Shown: in pieces, positions 7,681-15,441 of the stretch
How positions within the stretch are numbered: the first letter of the stretch is position 1
Layout of the letters: every line of letters begins with the position of its first letter
DNA from: Butyricicoccus sp.
GTDB lineage: Bacteria > Bacillota > Clostridia > Oscillospirales > Butyricicoccaceae
Assembly (NCBI GenBank): GCA_020025755.1
Contig: JAHHRO010000001.1
Location: 42,902-106,901, forward strand
Direction: 5' to 3'
DNA: 64,000 bases
Made by a program: the position numbers and the translations under genes
Notes under the pieces: model-generated
The model's input: the letters and a program-made list of their open reading frames with translations, nothing else
The model's database searches: none
Told to the model about the DNA's origin: nothing

Positions 7681-7950
7681 ATGGAGATCACTGAAATCAA
7701 ATTCCGCCGTTTCCCCACCCACGGCCGATTGCGCGCGCTGGTATCCGTCACCTTTGACGATGTATTCGCGGTGCATGATATCAAGGTCATCGAAGGAGAT
7801 GACCATCTGTTCCTTGCCATGCCTGCCCGACGCAGTGCGGATGGACGATATCATGACATCGTTCATCCCATCGGTCACACGCTGCGCACGGAATTGGAGC
7901 GGCGTGTCCTCGCTGAGTATGCACGCCTCACTGCACAGCACGCGGTATAA
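7681..7950 (+). CDS. spoVG: Septation/sporulation RNA- and DNA-binding protein SpoVG
   Basis: 89 aa, the normal length of the family. The signature VTFDDVFAVHDIKVIEG (about 24-40) is followed by LFLAMPARRSADGRYHDIVHPI. SpoVG is a small regulator affecting sporulation septum placement and many other genes, and binds nucleic acid. RBS AAGGAG 8 nt upstream. I see a TATAAT just before the RBS but no convincing promoter, so its control is unclear. Monocistronic and divergent from murC. Confidence 0.95.
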   Translation: MEITEIKFRRFPTHGRLRALVSVTFDDVFAVHDIKVIEGDDHLFLAMPARRSADGRYHDIVHPIGHTLRTELERRVLAEYARLTAQHAV

Positions 7951-7965
7951 GACACGCTGCCATTC

Positions 7966-8198
7966 ACAGAAATCAATTTTATCCACATATCGATCTTGCT
8001 TTCAAAAGCAGGCAAGCGTGGCGCGGTCTCACGGGGGATCACACATAATAAGATTTGCCCCAGAAGGCACGCAATAAGTCTCCGCAGGGTTATCTTCCCC
8101 CTATCACACACTCGTTGCCACGAGTCCGCTCTCAATTGTCCGAGGGATGACTCAACCGTGCAAGATGCATCGCAGAACCTGTCAAAATTGATTTCCGT
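7966..8198. repeat. Intergenic element 2 with inverted ends (233 bp)
   Basis: Ends ACAGAAATCAATTTT (7966-7980) and AAAATTGATTTCCGT (8184-8198) form an inverted repeat and match the ends of the element at 3679-3886. The right ends share CTGTCAARATTGATTTCCGT. No coding capacity is seen. It fills the gap upstream of the glucosyltransferase promoter. Confidence 0.5.
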
Positions 8199-8217
8199 CG
8201 CTGCCATCGGCTTTTTC

Positions 8218-8246
8218 TTGCATTTTGCTTCCAGATGCGCTAAAAT
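8218..8246 (+). promoter_or_regulatory. Promoter of the glycolipid glucosyltransferase
   Basis: TTGCAT (8218-8223), 17 nt, TAAAAT (8241-8246). Confidence 0.6.
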
Positions 8247-8276
8247 AAGGTCGTCTAAAAAAAGGAGTAGAATGCA

Positions 8277-9425
8277 ATGCGCGTTATGATTTTATCGGTG
8301 ACCGCGGGATTCGGTCACCACGCAACGGCAAAAGCTGTTGCTGACATGCTGCGTGAAAAGGGCGCGACTGTAGACACGGTCGACGTATACGCTTATCTCA
8401 GCAAGATCGTAAAGGAAACCATTGACAAAGGCTATCTTTTCACCTCTAAACACACACAGGAACTCTATCGACTGGTCTATCTGCTCGCAGAGAACCGCGG
8501 ATCTGGTTATTTTTCTCATCCAATGTCGGTCATCAATATTGTAAATGCACTTGGCGCAAGCAAATTTGCTCGCATCGTCAACGATTTTGCACCGGATGCC
8601 ATCGTCTGCACCCATGTGTTTGCGGCACAGCTTGCCAATGACCTCAAAAAACGTGGACTGCTGACGGCTCCGACAGTCGGCATCATCACGGACTATACCT
8701 TGCATCCTTATTGGGAGGATGTGCCGCAGATCGAATATATCGTAACAGCCAGTGAACTGCTCACCCATCGGGCAATCAAAAAAGGCATCGATCCTGCACG
8801 CATCCTCCCCCTCGGTATCCCGATCCATCCAAAATTCTGCCATCCGATCGCACAGGCAGATGCACGCACCCAGCTGGGTATCGACCTTGACCGCCCCACC
8901 ATCTTGATGATGGGCGGCAGCATGGGATACTCCAACAATAAAAAATTGATCTGCCAGCTCAATCTGTGCGGTATCCCATTTCAGCTGCTTGTCGTATGCG
9001 GCAACAACAAAAAGCAGTATGAAGAAATGCTGCACCTCCAAAATCATCTCGATGGTTCGTGCATCCTGCACCCATACGGCTTTGTCGATAACGTAGAGGT
9101 CATGATGAGTGCCGCTGATTGTATCATCACCAAGCCGGGCGGTCTGACCGTATCCGAAGCACTGGCGAAGAATCTGCCCATGATCCTTGTCAACCCCATC
9201 CCAGGGCATGAGGAGCGCAATGTCGAGTTCCTGATGAACAACGGCATGGCATGCCTTGTCACCAAGACGTTCCCCGTCGATGAAGCAGTCTATCATCTGT
9301 TCAAGAGTCCGCACCGTCTGCGCACCGTGCGCGAGACCATGAGCGCGATCGCGCATCCCAACGCAACCGAGCGGCTTTGCGACTTCATTCTCAATGAATT
9401 GCCGCAGGCTCCGGAAAAAGCATAA
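8277..9425 (+). CDS. Processive diacylglycerol glucosyltransferase (MGDG synthase/UgtP family)
   Basis: 382 aa GT28-type glycosyltransferase. The N-terminal MGDG-synthase motif MILSVTAGFGHHATAKAVAD (about 4-23) and VDTVDVYAYLSK identify the family. The C-terminal half has MMGGSMGYSN, the nucleotide-sugar region ADCIITKPGGLTVSEALAKNLPMILVNPIPGHEERN (about 280-315) and a final helical segment. It transfers glucose (or galactose) from a UDP-sugar to diacylglycerol, giving membrane glycolipids and, in Bacillus, the lipoteichoic acid anchor. The exact sugar cannot be read from sequence. RBS AAAGGAG. Monocistronic. Confidence 0.88.
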   Translation: MRVMILSVTAGFGHHATAKAVADMLREKGATVDTVDVYAYLSKIVKETIDKGYLFTSKHTQELYRLVYLLAENRGSGYFSHPMSVINIVNALGASKFARIVNDFAPDAIVCTHVFAAQLANDLKKRGLLTAPTVGIITDYTLHPYWEDVPQIEYIVTASELLTHRAIKKGIDPARILPLGIPIHPKFCHPIAQADARTQLGIDLDRPTILMMGGSMGYSNNKKLICQLNLCGIPFQLLVVCGNNKKQYEEMLHLQNHLDGSCILHPYGFVDNVEVMMSAADCIITKPGGLTVSEALAKNLPMILVNPIPGHEERNVEFLMNNGMACLVTKTFPVDEAVYHLFKSPHRLRTVRETMSAIAHPNATERLCDFILNELPQAPEKA

Positions 9426-9567
9426 AAAACGCACAGAGCGTTACTTTAACAGTGAGAAAGAACGAATTCACTTATCAACTGTCAGCCAGCGGTTTACGGA
9501 GCTGGTAAGGGCTTCGCCCTCTGACCCGAAATTTTGAAACCTTTGAGTAAACCTTTTGGATATTGTG

Positions 9568-9618
9568 AATAAGAAAACAGGGAGACATCATGACATGATA
9601 TCTCCCTGTTTTCTTATT
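9568..9618. terminator. Bidirectional terminator between the glucosyltransferase and the lipoprotein gene
   Basis: 18-bp perfect stem (AATAAGAAAACAGGGAGA and complement) capped by an inner ATCAT-GAC-ATGAT stem, between convergent genes. Nothing else is recognisable in 9426-9728 except a small GGGC-TTC-GCCC hairpin near 9510. Confidence 0.9.
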
Positions 9619-9728
9619 GTGAATTGCGTAAAAAATGGATTTTTCTGGTTTTATCCACTATCCTCACATAAAGTGTTTTTAAGGGCAGTTGGGACAATCA
9701 ATCTCAGGCAATATTCTGACTATAAAAA

Positions 9729-10289
9729 TCAAGTCCCATACTGTACACTATAATTTCGCAGTGCATTTACTTCAGTAAGATTACCATCTTCATAATATGC
9801 TCTGAAAGTATACTGGTCTCCTGAACAATATACACCTGTTCCATCATCATATATTCTACTTCCCGCAATATGTTCTTTAAAGACATCAGCAGTCAAATCC
9901 GGCAATGCAACCCCATCTAAATAAATCCGCTCTATGGCATGTTCTAAACTAGGCTTAATCAGAATGTTCGCTATAATTGCTTCAGACAGAGGAATATCTT
10001 TTTTCTCTGAAACAACACTGATCATGGCATATTCTACATCATCTTTAACTACAATTATGCCCGAATAATAGCTGTTTTTTTCAATGGGCTGTTCTTTATC
10101 CAATTCCCCACCATAAGTTTCGTGAAGGATAAAACCATTATCCAACAATTCACTCACCGTGGTTTTACCTACCAGAATTTCTGTATCATCAAATTTTACA
10201 GGATATACTTTATCAGTTGCCAAAGTTCCACAAGCTGTAACTGACATACACATTATAATCCCCAAGAATAAACATACTAATTTTTTCAT
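9729..10289 (-). CDS. Predicted lipoprotein of unknown function (186 aa)
   Basis: Start at 10289 chosen for the GGGGGGA box 5-6 nt upstream; an earlier in-frame start lacks one. The N-terminus is a lipoprotein signal (KKLVCLFLGIIMCMSVTACG, lipidated Cys near residue 20). The mature part is acidic, with VKFDDTEILVGKTTVSELLDNGF, which recalls small clostridial lipoproteins. No catalytic motif seen. The gene and its flanks are clearly more A+T-rich than neighbours, and it is isolated between terminators, which suggests lateral acquisition. Probably surface-exposed at the outer face of the membrane. Confidence 0.8.
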   Translation of the reverse strand: MKKLVCLFLGIIMCMSVTACGTLATDKVYPVKFDDTEILVGKTTVSELLDNGFILHETYGGELDKEQPIEKNSYYSGIIVVKDDVEYAMISVVSEKKDIPLSEAIIANILIKPSLEHAIERIYLDGVALPDLTADVFKEHIAGSRIYDDGTGVYCSGDQYTFRAYYEDGNLTEVNALRNYSVQYGT

Positions 10290-10545
10290 ATTATCCCCCC
10301 ATAACATATTGCTACCTTATTGTATAGATCAGCTTTTATTTCTTTTTTTAAAATATCATAGTTGTCAGGAACAGTCAATACTCTTTATAAAAATTTTCTC
10401 AATTCACTATATAATCTAATTCGCCCGAATTCAACGCATTCTAAATTTTTATCATCGGTTGTGCCATTGGGCGAAAAGAACTACGGCTATATTGACATGA
10501 GATCCTGTTTTGACCGGATTATCACAAAATCCATCTCTGGACGCA
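10290..10545. other. AT-rich intergenic stretch, no gene seen
   Basis: Part of the same AT-rich island as the lipoprotein gene. The TATTGTATAGAT-like sequences near 10320 could hold the minus-strand promoter of the lipoprotein, but I cannot place both boxes. No convincing ORF or RNA. Confidence 0.4.
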
Positions 10546-10577
10546 GAAAAACGGCGTGACCATTACAGTCACACCGT
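10546..10577 (-). terminator. Terminator of the thioesterase-mutY-glycosylase operon
   Basis: Stem ACGG(c)GTGAC/GTCAC(a)CCGT with a 7-nt loop. On the minus strand it runs into T5. Confidence 0.8.
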
Positions 10578-10625
10578 CCCCTATAACAAATAACCAAATC
10601 GTTACTTGTCACGCTCTGTTCAGTT

Positions 10626-11120
10626 TTATACTTCAGCGATGACGCGATAGGCCTCAATGAGCCTTTCCTTGGACCATGCGGCATTCGCCGGACTGGTCGA
10701 AGGCAGGCAGACGGCTTCTATGCCTGTTTTGGGCTGGCACAGCTTTTTATAGTACTTATGGGATGCCGCCCCCGTGCAGAAGATCGCCTTGATCTGGGTC
10801 TGTGCAATGAGCCATTCCAGATCGTTCGGCTCCGGATTGCGGATGGAAGTATCACTTGCCCCCTTGATCTCACAGGCAGCAAGGGTATCCCACATCGCAA
10901 TGTGATGGCGCAGAGCAAGCGCGCGCTTTTCCTCGATCGTCTGCGGTGTCACCTCGCCAAACACTGCCGCCAGCACAGGCCAAAACCGATTTTGCGGATG
11001 GCCATAAAAGAAAGCCTGTTCGCGTGATTTCGGGCTTGGCATAGAGCCTAAGATCAAAATACGGGAATCAGGTGCAAACAGCGGCGGAAAATTATGTGTA
11101 ACACGAATATATTCCATCAT
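10626..11120 (-). CDS. DNA-deoxyinosine glycosylase (uracil-DNA glycosylase superfamily)
   Basis: 164 aa. Contains RILILGSMPSPKSREQAFFYGHPQNRFW (about 20-47) and the C-terminal LPSTSPANA motif (about 139-147), both diagnostic of the UDG-superfamily hypoxanthine-DNA glycosylases (family 6). Removes deaminated adenine (hypoxanthine) from DNA in base excision repair. It overlaps the mutY stop by an ATGA junction, so the two repair glycosylases are translationally coupled. RBS GGAAGG. Confidence 0.88.
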   Translation of the reverse strand: MMEYIRVTHNFPPLFAPDSRILILGSMPSPKSREQAFFYGHPQNRFWPVLAAVFGEVTPQTIEEKRALALRHHIAMWDTLAACEIKGASDTSIRNPEPNDLEWLIAQTQIKAIFCTGAASHKYYKKLCQPKTGIEAVCLPSTSPANAAWSKERLIEAYRVIAEV

Positions 11121-12154
11121 TCACCTTCCAATACACACAGAAATGCACGGAATGCCGACGGCAGGGCATATTTGCCGCGCAGTTCGTCCGGCGTGACCCA
11201 TATCAGGTCAGGTGTCTCTCGTGCAAGTTCTGCATAATAGCCTGTCATGTGCCATTCGATATGGGTAAAAATATGCTTTGCCGGTGCGAGCGAAAGCAGC
11301 TTTTCCACCTGCCATCCATCTCGGGCAAGCTGGGCACGGATCTCCCGTGGCTGATATGTTCCCTCGTATGCAGGCAATTCCCACATACGCGCCAGCAAGC
11401 CGGTCTCCGGTCTGCGCCGGATACCTACCCTCTCTCCGCACCGCGCCACAAGCACAGTACGCGGAACGATCGTCCTTGCCTTCTTGGGGGTGCGCACTGG
11501 GATACAGTCCCATGTTTTTTCATGGGATGCGCGGCACAGGTGCAAAATCGGACACACGCCGCAGCGCGGCGCACCGTTTGGAATACACACCGTGGCACCC
11601 AATTCCATGAATGCCTGATTGAGATCTCCTGCGCGTGCTTGGGGCATGATAGATGCCAGCTGTGCACGAAACGCACGCTTGACCTTGGGATCGTCAATGG
11701 ATCGAAAATCTCCCTGCACACGCGCACAGACGCGCAGTACATTGCCATCCACGGCAGGCTCTGGCAGTCCGAATGCAATGGACGCGATCGCGCCTGCGGT
11801 ATAGTCTCCGATCCCCGGCAGAGACAGCAATTCCTTATGGGTGCGCGGCATTTGTCCGCCATACTCCGCGCAAATGATACATGCAGCTTTATGCAGGTTG
11901 CGCACGCGGCTGTAATAGCCCAGCCCCTCCCACAGTTTGAGATAAACCTCCTCCGGCGCATCCGCAAGTGCTCTGATATCCGGACATGCGGCAAGGAACC
12001 GCTCATAATAGGGAATGACTGCCTCCACACGCGTCTGCTGAAGCATGATCTCAGAAAGCCAGATATGGTAGGGGTCTTTGGTTCGCCGCCAAGGCAGGTC
12101 ACGGTGTCCACTGTCATACCACGCGAGCAGCTCATTTACGACTGCCCCTATCAT
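11117..12154 (-). CDS. mutY: A/G-specific adenine DNA glycosylase MutY
   Basis: 345 aa, full length. Removes adenine misincorporated opposite 8-oxoguanine. The HhH-GPD fold is visible: LPWRRTKDPYHIWLSEIMLQQTRV (about 20-43), LPGIGDYTAGAIAS (about 113-126) and the catalytic VDGNVLRV. The [4Fe-4S] cysteines are in CIPNGAPRCGVCPILHLC (C-x6-C-x2-C-x5-C). A C-terminal NUDIX-like 8-oxoG recognition domain follows. The start overlaps the upstream thioesterase stop (ATGA), and the stop overlaps the downstream glycosylase start. Confidence 0.96.
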   Translation of the reverse strand: MIGAVVNELLAWYDSGHRDLPWRRTKDPYHIWLSEIMLQQTRVEAVIPYYERFLAACPDIRALADAPEEVYLKLWEGLGYYSRVRNLHKAACIICAEYGGQMPRTHKELLSLPGIGDYTAGAIASIAFGLPEPAVDGNVLRVCARVQGDFRSIDDPKVKRAFRAQLASIMPQARAGDLNQAFMELGATVCIPNGAPRCGVCPILHLCRASHEKTWDCIPVRTPKKARTIVPRTVLVARCGERVGIRRRPETGLLARMWELPAYEGTYQPREIRAQLARDGWQVEKLLSLAPAKHIFTHIEWHMTGYYAELARETPDLIWVTPDELRGKYALPSAFRAFLCVLEGE

Positions 12155-12570
12155 CTGAGCAGCTCCACACAGTCTCCAATGTAGAACATGGTGAAGGTCG
12201 CATCCGCGATCTCCGTTCCCTCCTCATCGGTCACGATCACATTGTAGATCGCGGTGCTTCTTCCGTGTTTGATTTCGCGCGTTTTTGCAAACAGCGCAAG
12301 TCCTTCTTTTCCGGGGCGCAGATATTGGATGGAGGCACCCAGCGTGACGCCCACACGTCCGCGTGATGCCGCAGCCGTTCCAGCTGCCACATCACACAGG
12401 GAATAGATCGCGCCGCCATGCGCATTCCCCAATCCGTTGAGATTGTTGGGGCTGGCTGGCAATTCGATCTCTGCATACCCCTCTCGCACTGCACGCACAT
12501 GCATATTTACAAGTTCATTGAATCCGCCGTTCTCCTGTTTCTGGCGGAGATATGCCAAAGCATCTGCCAT
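12151..12570 (-). CDS. PaaI-type hotdog thioesterase
   Basis: 139 aa single hotdog domain. Motif NNLNGLGNAHGGAIYSLCDVAAGTAA (about 42-67) holds the catalytic Asn/His-Gly-Gly and Asp positions of the PaaI/YdiI acyl-CoA thioesterase family; SIQYLRPGKEG and TIADATFTMFYIG-like strands complete the fold. The exact acyl-CoA substrate is unknown. First gene of the operon with mutY and the deoxyinosine glycosylase, an association I cannot explain functionally. RBS AAAGGA. Confidence 0.88.
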   Translation of the reverse strand: MADALAYLRQKQENGGFNELVNMHVRAVREGYAEIELPASPNNLNGLGNAHGGAIYSLCDVAAGTAAASRGRVGVTLGASIQYLRPGKEGLALFAKTREIKHGRSTAIYNVIVTDEEGTEIADATFTMFYIGDCVELLR

Positions 12571-12621
12571 AATAATAAAAAAATCCTTTCTGGTCGATTG
12601 CGACTAAAACTACTATGGGCT

Positions 12622-12650
12622 ATCATATCATATTTACAGATCTGAGTAAA
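12622..12650 (-). promoter_or_regulatory. Promoter of the thioesterase-mutY operon
   Basis: Minus strand TTTACT (12645-12650), 17 nt, TATGAT (12622-12627). Confidence 0.65.
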
Positions 12651-12718
12651 CCATACTTCTAGCATGCGCATCATTTTCTGTTTGCAGGTAAATTTGCGCA
12701 TGTTCTGTTTTTTTAACA

Positions 12719-12748
12719 TTGACAGAGCAGTTAGCAATCGCTTACAAT
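12719..12748 (+). promoter_or_regulatory. feo promoter with embedded DtxR-type operator
   Basis: TTGACA (12719-12724), 18 nt, TACAAT (12743-12748). The spacer holds GTTAGC-aatc-GCTTAC (12730-12745), a 6-4-6 palindrome with one mismatch. It resembles the TTAGSNNNNSCTAA core of DtxR/IdeR boxes. The operon encodes a DtxR-family regulator, so iron-dependent autoregulation is likely. A further inverted pair CATGCGCA/TGCGCATG flanks 12664-12702. Confidence 0.7.
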
Positions 12749-12799
12749 AAAATACGAGAGTTAACTGACGGTAACAAAATGGAGGCGTCTGAAAAAACT

Positions 12800-13027
12800 A
12801 TGGATCGATCTCTTTCCGCATGCAGGGTCGGAGATACCGGCATTGTGCAGGGTATCACCGCAAAGGGCGCAATCAAGCGGCATTTTCTGGATATGGGTAT
12901 TACAAAAGGTGTTCGGATCACGGTAACGCGTATTGCCCCATTTGGCGACCCCATAGAGATCCGTCTGCGTGGGTATCATTTGTCCCTGCGGCGTGAAGAA
13001 GCAGCAAAAATTTATTTGGGAGGTTGA
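12800..13027 (+). CDS. feoA: Ferrous iron transport protein FeoA
   Basis: 75 aa SH3-like domain: LSACRVGDTGIVQGI, AIKRHFLDMGITKGVRITVTRIAPFGDPIEI, REEAAKIYL. Upstream in-frame starts are excluded: 12719 lies in the promoter, and 12779 lacks an RBS, whereas GGAGG precedes 12800 by about 14 nt. FeoA is a small cytosolic partner thought to modulate FeoB. feoB follows, essentially overlapping. Confidence 0.92.
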   Translation: MDRSLSACRVGDTGIVQGITAKGAIKRHFLDMGITKGVRITVTRIAPFGDPIEIRLRGYHLSLRREEAAKIYLGG

Positions 13028-13032
13028 TGGAT

Positions 13033-15045
13033 ATGCGGACAATGGCAATCATCGGCAATCCCAACAGCGGAAAAACCACTTTGTTCAACCGGTTGACCGG
13101 TTCCAATCAACATGTCGGAAACTGGCCCGGTGTCACGGTGGAACGGAAAAGCGGACAGGTTCAGCACCTTGGAAAACAGACACATGTCGTTGATCTTCCG
13201 GGGATCTATTCCCTCTCGCCCTATACGCAGGAGGAAAAAATCGCGCGCACTTTCATGCTTTCCGATACCACGGATGGCATTCTAAACATTGTTGACGCAA
13301 CTAATCTAGAGCGCAATCTATATTTAACAATGCAGCTCATTTCTCTGGGACTCCCGATGGTGATTGCACTGAACTTTGTCGATGAAGCACAATCTCAGCA
13401 TATACAGATCGACTGCAAACAGCTCAGTATGCTTTTGGGTGTGGAAGTTTTCCCTATCTCCGCGCGGCATGGAACGGGTTTACCCCCCCTTCTGGATGCG
13501 CTGACCGGCAATGCAAAAACACTGCATCCCCCCACGCATCAGCCGACCTATCCGCACAAAGTGCATACGATCATCGGAGAGGGCGTGCTCCTGTTATCAA
13601 AGATGGCAGTGCGACCATGCAGCCGCCCATTCTATGCAGCAAAGCTGCTGGAGAACGATCCGGTGGTGGACTCCGAACTGGCTCTCACCGAAGCGCAAAA
13701 ACAGCAATTTACCGCACTCCGTGAGGCACTCTGTACACACACAGGTGAATCCGACCCTGAAATGCTGCTTGCCAGTGTGACCTATGACTATATCGAAACC
13801 ATCGTTTCCAGCTGTGTCAAACGCCCCCAGCAGCAAAAGCCAAGCCTTACCGAGCGGATCGACCGTATTGTATTGCATCGTTGGCTGGCCCTTCCCATCT
13901 TCCTTGCGACCCTGTCGTTGATGTTTTGGGCGACATTCGGCTCGATTGGCGCATTCCTGAAAAACTGTCTGGAAAGTTTTCTGCGCAGCATTGTGATCCC
14001 ACACATGGGAACCTTTCTTCTGGCTGCTGGTGCATCCGATTGGACGATTGATCTTGTCTGTGATGGGATCTTAGGCGGCGTGGGCGGTGTGCTTTCCTTT
14101 CTGCCCCAGATCGTGCTGCTATTCTTCTTTCTTTCCATGCTGGAAGATACCGGATATCTGGCGCGTGTTGCCTTTTTGATGGACACGCTTCTGCGGCGCA
14201 TTGGTCTGTCTGGCAAATCGTGCGTCCCCATGCTGATGGGCTTCGGCTGTACCACACCTGCTGTTATGGCAGCACGCACGATGGAAAACGATCGCGACCG
14301 CCATATGACCATACTGCTCACACCTTTTATGTCGTGCGGTGCCAAACTGCCTGTATATATCCTCATCGCTGGTGCAGTCTTTGGCACACAGGCGTTCCCT
14401 GTTATTATCAGCCTGTATTTGCTCGGTATTTTGATGGCTGCTTTTTCCGGTTTTCTGTTCAAAAAAACCGTGTTCCGTGATGTATCCTCTGGATTTGTGC
14501 TCGAACTTCCGCCCTATCGCCTGCCCACCTTTGAGGGTACGATCCGCAGTATGCGCGATCGCGCAACGGACTTTATCACACGAGCCGGAACGCTCATTTT
14601 TCTGATGTCCGTCCTCATTTGGTTTCTGCAAAATATTACACCCACGCTCTCGGCGGCAGATACGCCGGAATCCTCGATCCTTGGCTTGTTCGGCCGTTTG
14701 CTCGCGCCTGCCTTTTCTCCGCTTGGCTTTGGAGTCTGGCAGCTCTCCGTCGCGCTGCTGGCTGGTCTGGTCGCCAAGGAAGCGGTGGTCTCCACCCTGC
14801 TCATACTGTACGAGGTATCTGGCGGCACCGCACTCGGCGGAATCCTGTCTGGTGTGCTTTCCCCTGCCGCTGCCTATGCATTTTTGGTGTTCATCCTTTT
14901 ATATATGCCTTGCATCTCTGCATTTTCTACCATAAAGCGGGAACTTGGCGGCTGGTTTTGGGCCCTGAGTGCCGTTACATTCCAAACCCTATTGGCTTGG
15001 ATCACATCGTTTGTTCTATACCATATTGGTATGTTATTGTTTTGA
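13033..15045 (+). CDS. feoB: Ferrous iron transporter FeoB
   Basis: 670 aa Fe(II) importer with a cytosolic G domain and a polytopic membrane domain. G1 IGNPNSGKTTLFNRLTG (about 6-22), G2 GNWPGVTVERK, G3 VDLPGIYSLSPYTQEE and G4-like LNFVDEA are clear. The membrane part carries SCGAKLPVYILIAGAVFG and the C-terminal LLAGLVAKEAVVSTLLILYE gate segments, with about 8-10 TM helices. The start at 13033 gives a 9-nt GGGAGG spacing; an ATG at 13027 is only 3 nt from it. Expression is probably repressed by the DtxR-like protein encoded next. Confidence 0.96.
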   Translation: MRTMAIIGNPNSGKTTLFNRLTGSNQHVGNWPGVTVERKSGQVQHLGKQTHVVDLPGIYSLSPYTQEEKIARTFMLSDTTDGILNIVDATNLERNLYLTMQLISLGLPMVIALNFVDEAQSQHIQIDCKQLSMLLGVEVFPISARHGTGLPPLLDALTGNAKTLHPPTHQPTYPHKVHTIIGEGVLLLSKMAVRPCSRPFYAAKLLENDPVVDSELALTEAQKQQFTALREALCTHTGESDPEMLLASVTYDYIETIVSSCVKRPQQQKPSLTERIDRIVLHRWLALPIFLATLSLMFWATFGSIGAFLKNCLESFLRSIVIPHMGTFLLAAGASDWTIDLVCDGILGGVGGVLSFLPQIVLLFFFLSMLEDTGYLARVAFLMDTLLRRIGLSGKSCVPMLMGFGCTTPAVMAARTMENDRDRHMTILLTPFMSCGAKLPVYILIAGAVFGTQAFPVIISLYLLGILMAAFSGFLFKKTVFRDVSSGFVLELPPYRLPTFEGTIRSMRDRATDFITRAGTLIFLMSVLIWFLQNITPTLSAADTPESSILGLFGRLLAPAFSPLGFGVWQLSVALLAGLVAKEAVVSTLLILYEVSGGTALGGILSGVLSPAAAYAFLVFILLYMPCISAFSTIKRELGGWFWALSAVTFQTLLAWITSFVLYHIGMLLF

Positions 15046-15063
15046 TTTTTCTGGAGGTGTCTT

Positions 15064-15441
15064 ATGCGACAGATTCATGAATCTGGTGAAAACTATTTGG
15101 AAGTGATCTTGGAGATCCAAAACGAACTGGGCGTTGTGCGTTCGGTTGAGATCGCCCGCCGCGTCGGGGTGTCCCGTGCTTCCGTATCCAAAGCCCTTAG
15201 CGTCCTGCGTGATATGGGGCTGGTTGAGCCTGCGTACTACAGCGATGTCGTGCTGACCGAAGCTGGACTTGCACATGCGCGTGAGGTACGCCGCCGCCAT
15301 GACCTGCTTTGCCGCTATCTGCGCGATGTATTGGGCGTTTCCGCTGATACCGCCGAGCATGATGCCTGCCGCATCGAGCACGTCGTATCCGACGAGCTCA
15401 TCAACCGCCTAGAAGCGATCTTACAGGAGGAGGATAAATGA
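15064..15441 (+). CDS. DtxR/MntR-family metal-dependent regulator
   Basis: 125 aa. N-terminal winged helix (about 5-65: ENYLEVILEIQ, VEIARRVGVSRASVSKALSVLRDMGLV) and a metal-binding/dimerisation domain (about 65-125) with RRHDLLCRYL, AEHDACRIEHVVSDE, in which His and Glu/Asp ligands are recognisable. It lacks the C-terminal SH3 domain, as in MntR-type short members. Third gene of the feo operon (18 nt after feoB, RBS GGAGG), so it most likely senses Fe(II) and controls feoAB, although Mn(II) cannot be excluded. Confidence 0.9.
   Translation: MRQIHESGENYLEVILEIQNELGVVRSVEIARRVGVSRASVSKALSVLRDMGLVEPAYYSDVVLTEAGLAHAREVRRRHDLLCRYLRDVLGVSADTAEHDACRIEHVVSDELINRLEAILQEEDK

Noticed and set aside
9480..9560. 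Possible small RNA or repeat remnant with a GGGC-TTC-GCCC hairpin
   Set aside because: No promoter, no second copy in the window and no clear boundaries.
12719..12799. Upstream in-frame starts for feoA
   Set aside because: They fall within the promoter or lack a ribosome binding site; 12800 has GGAGG.
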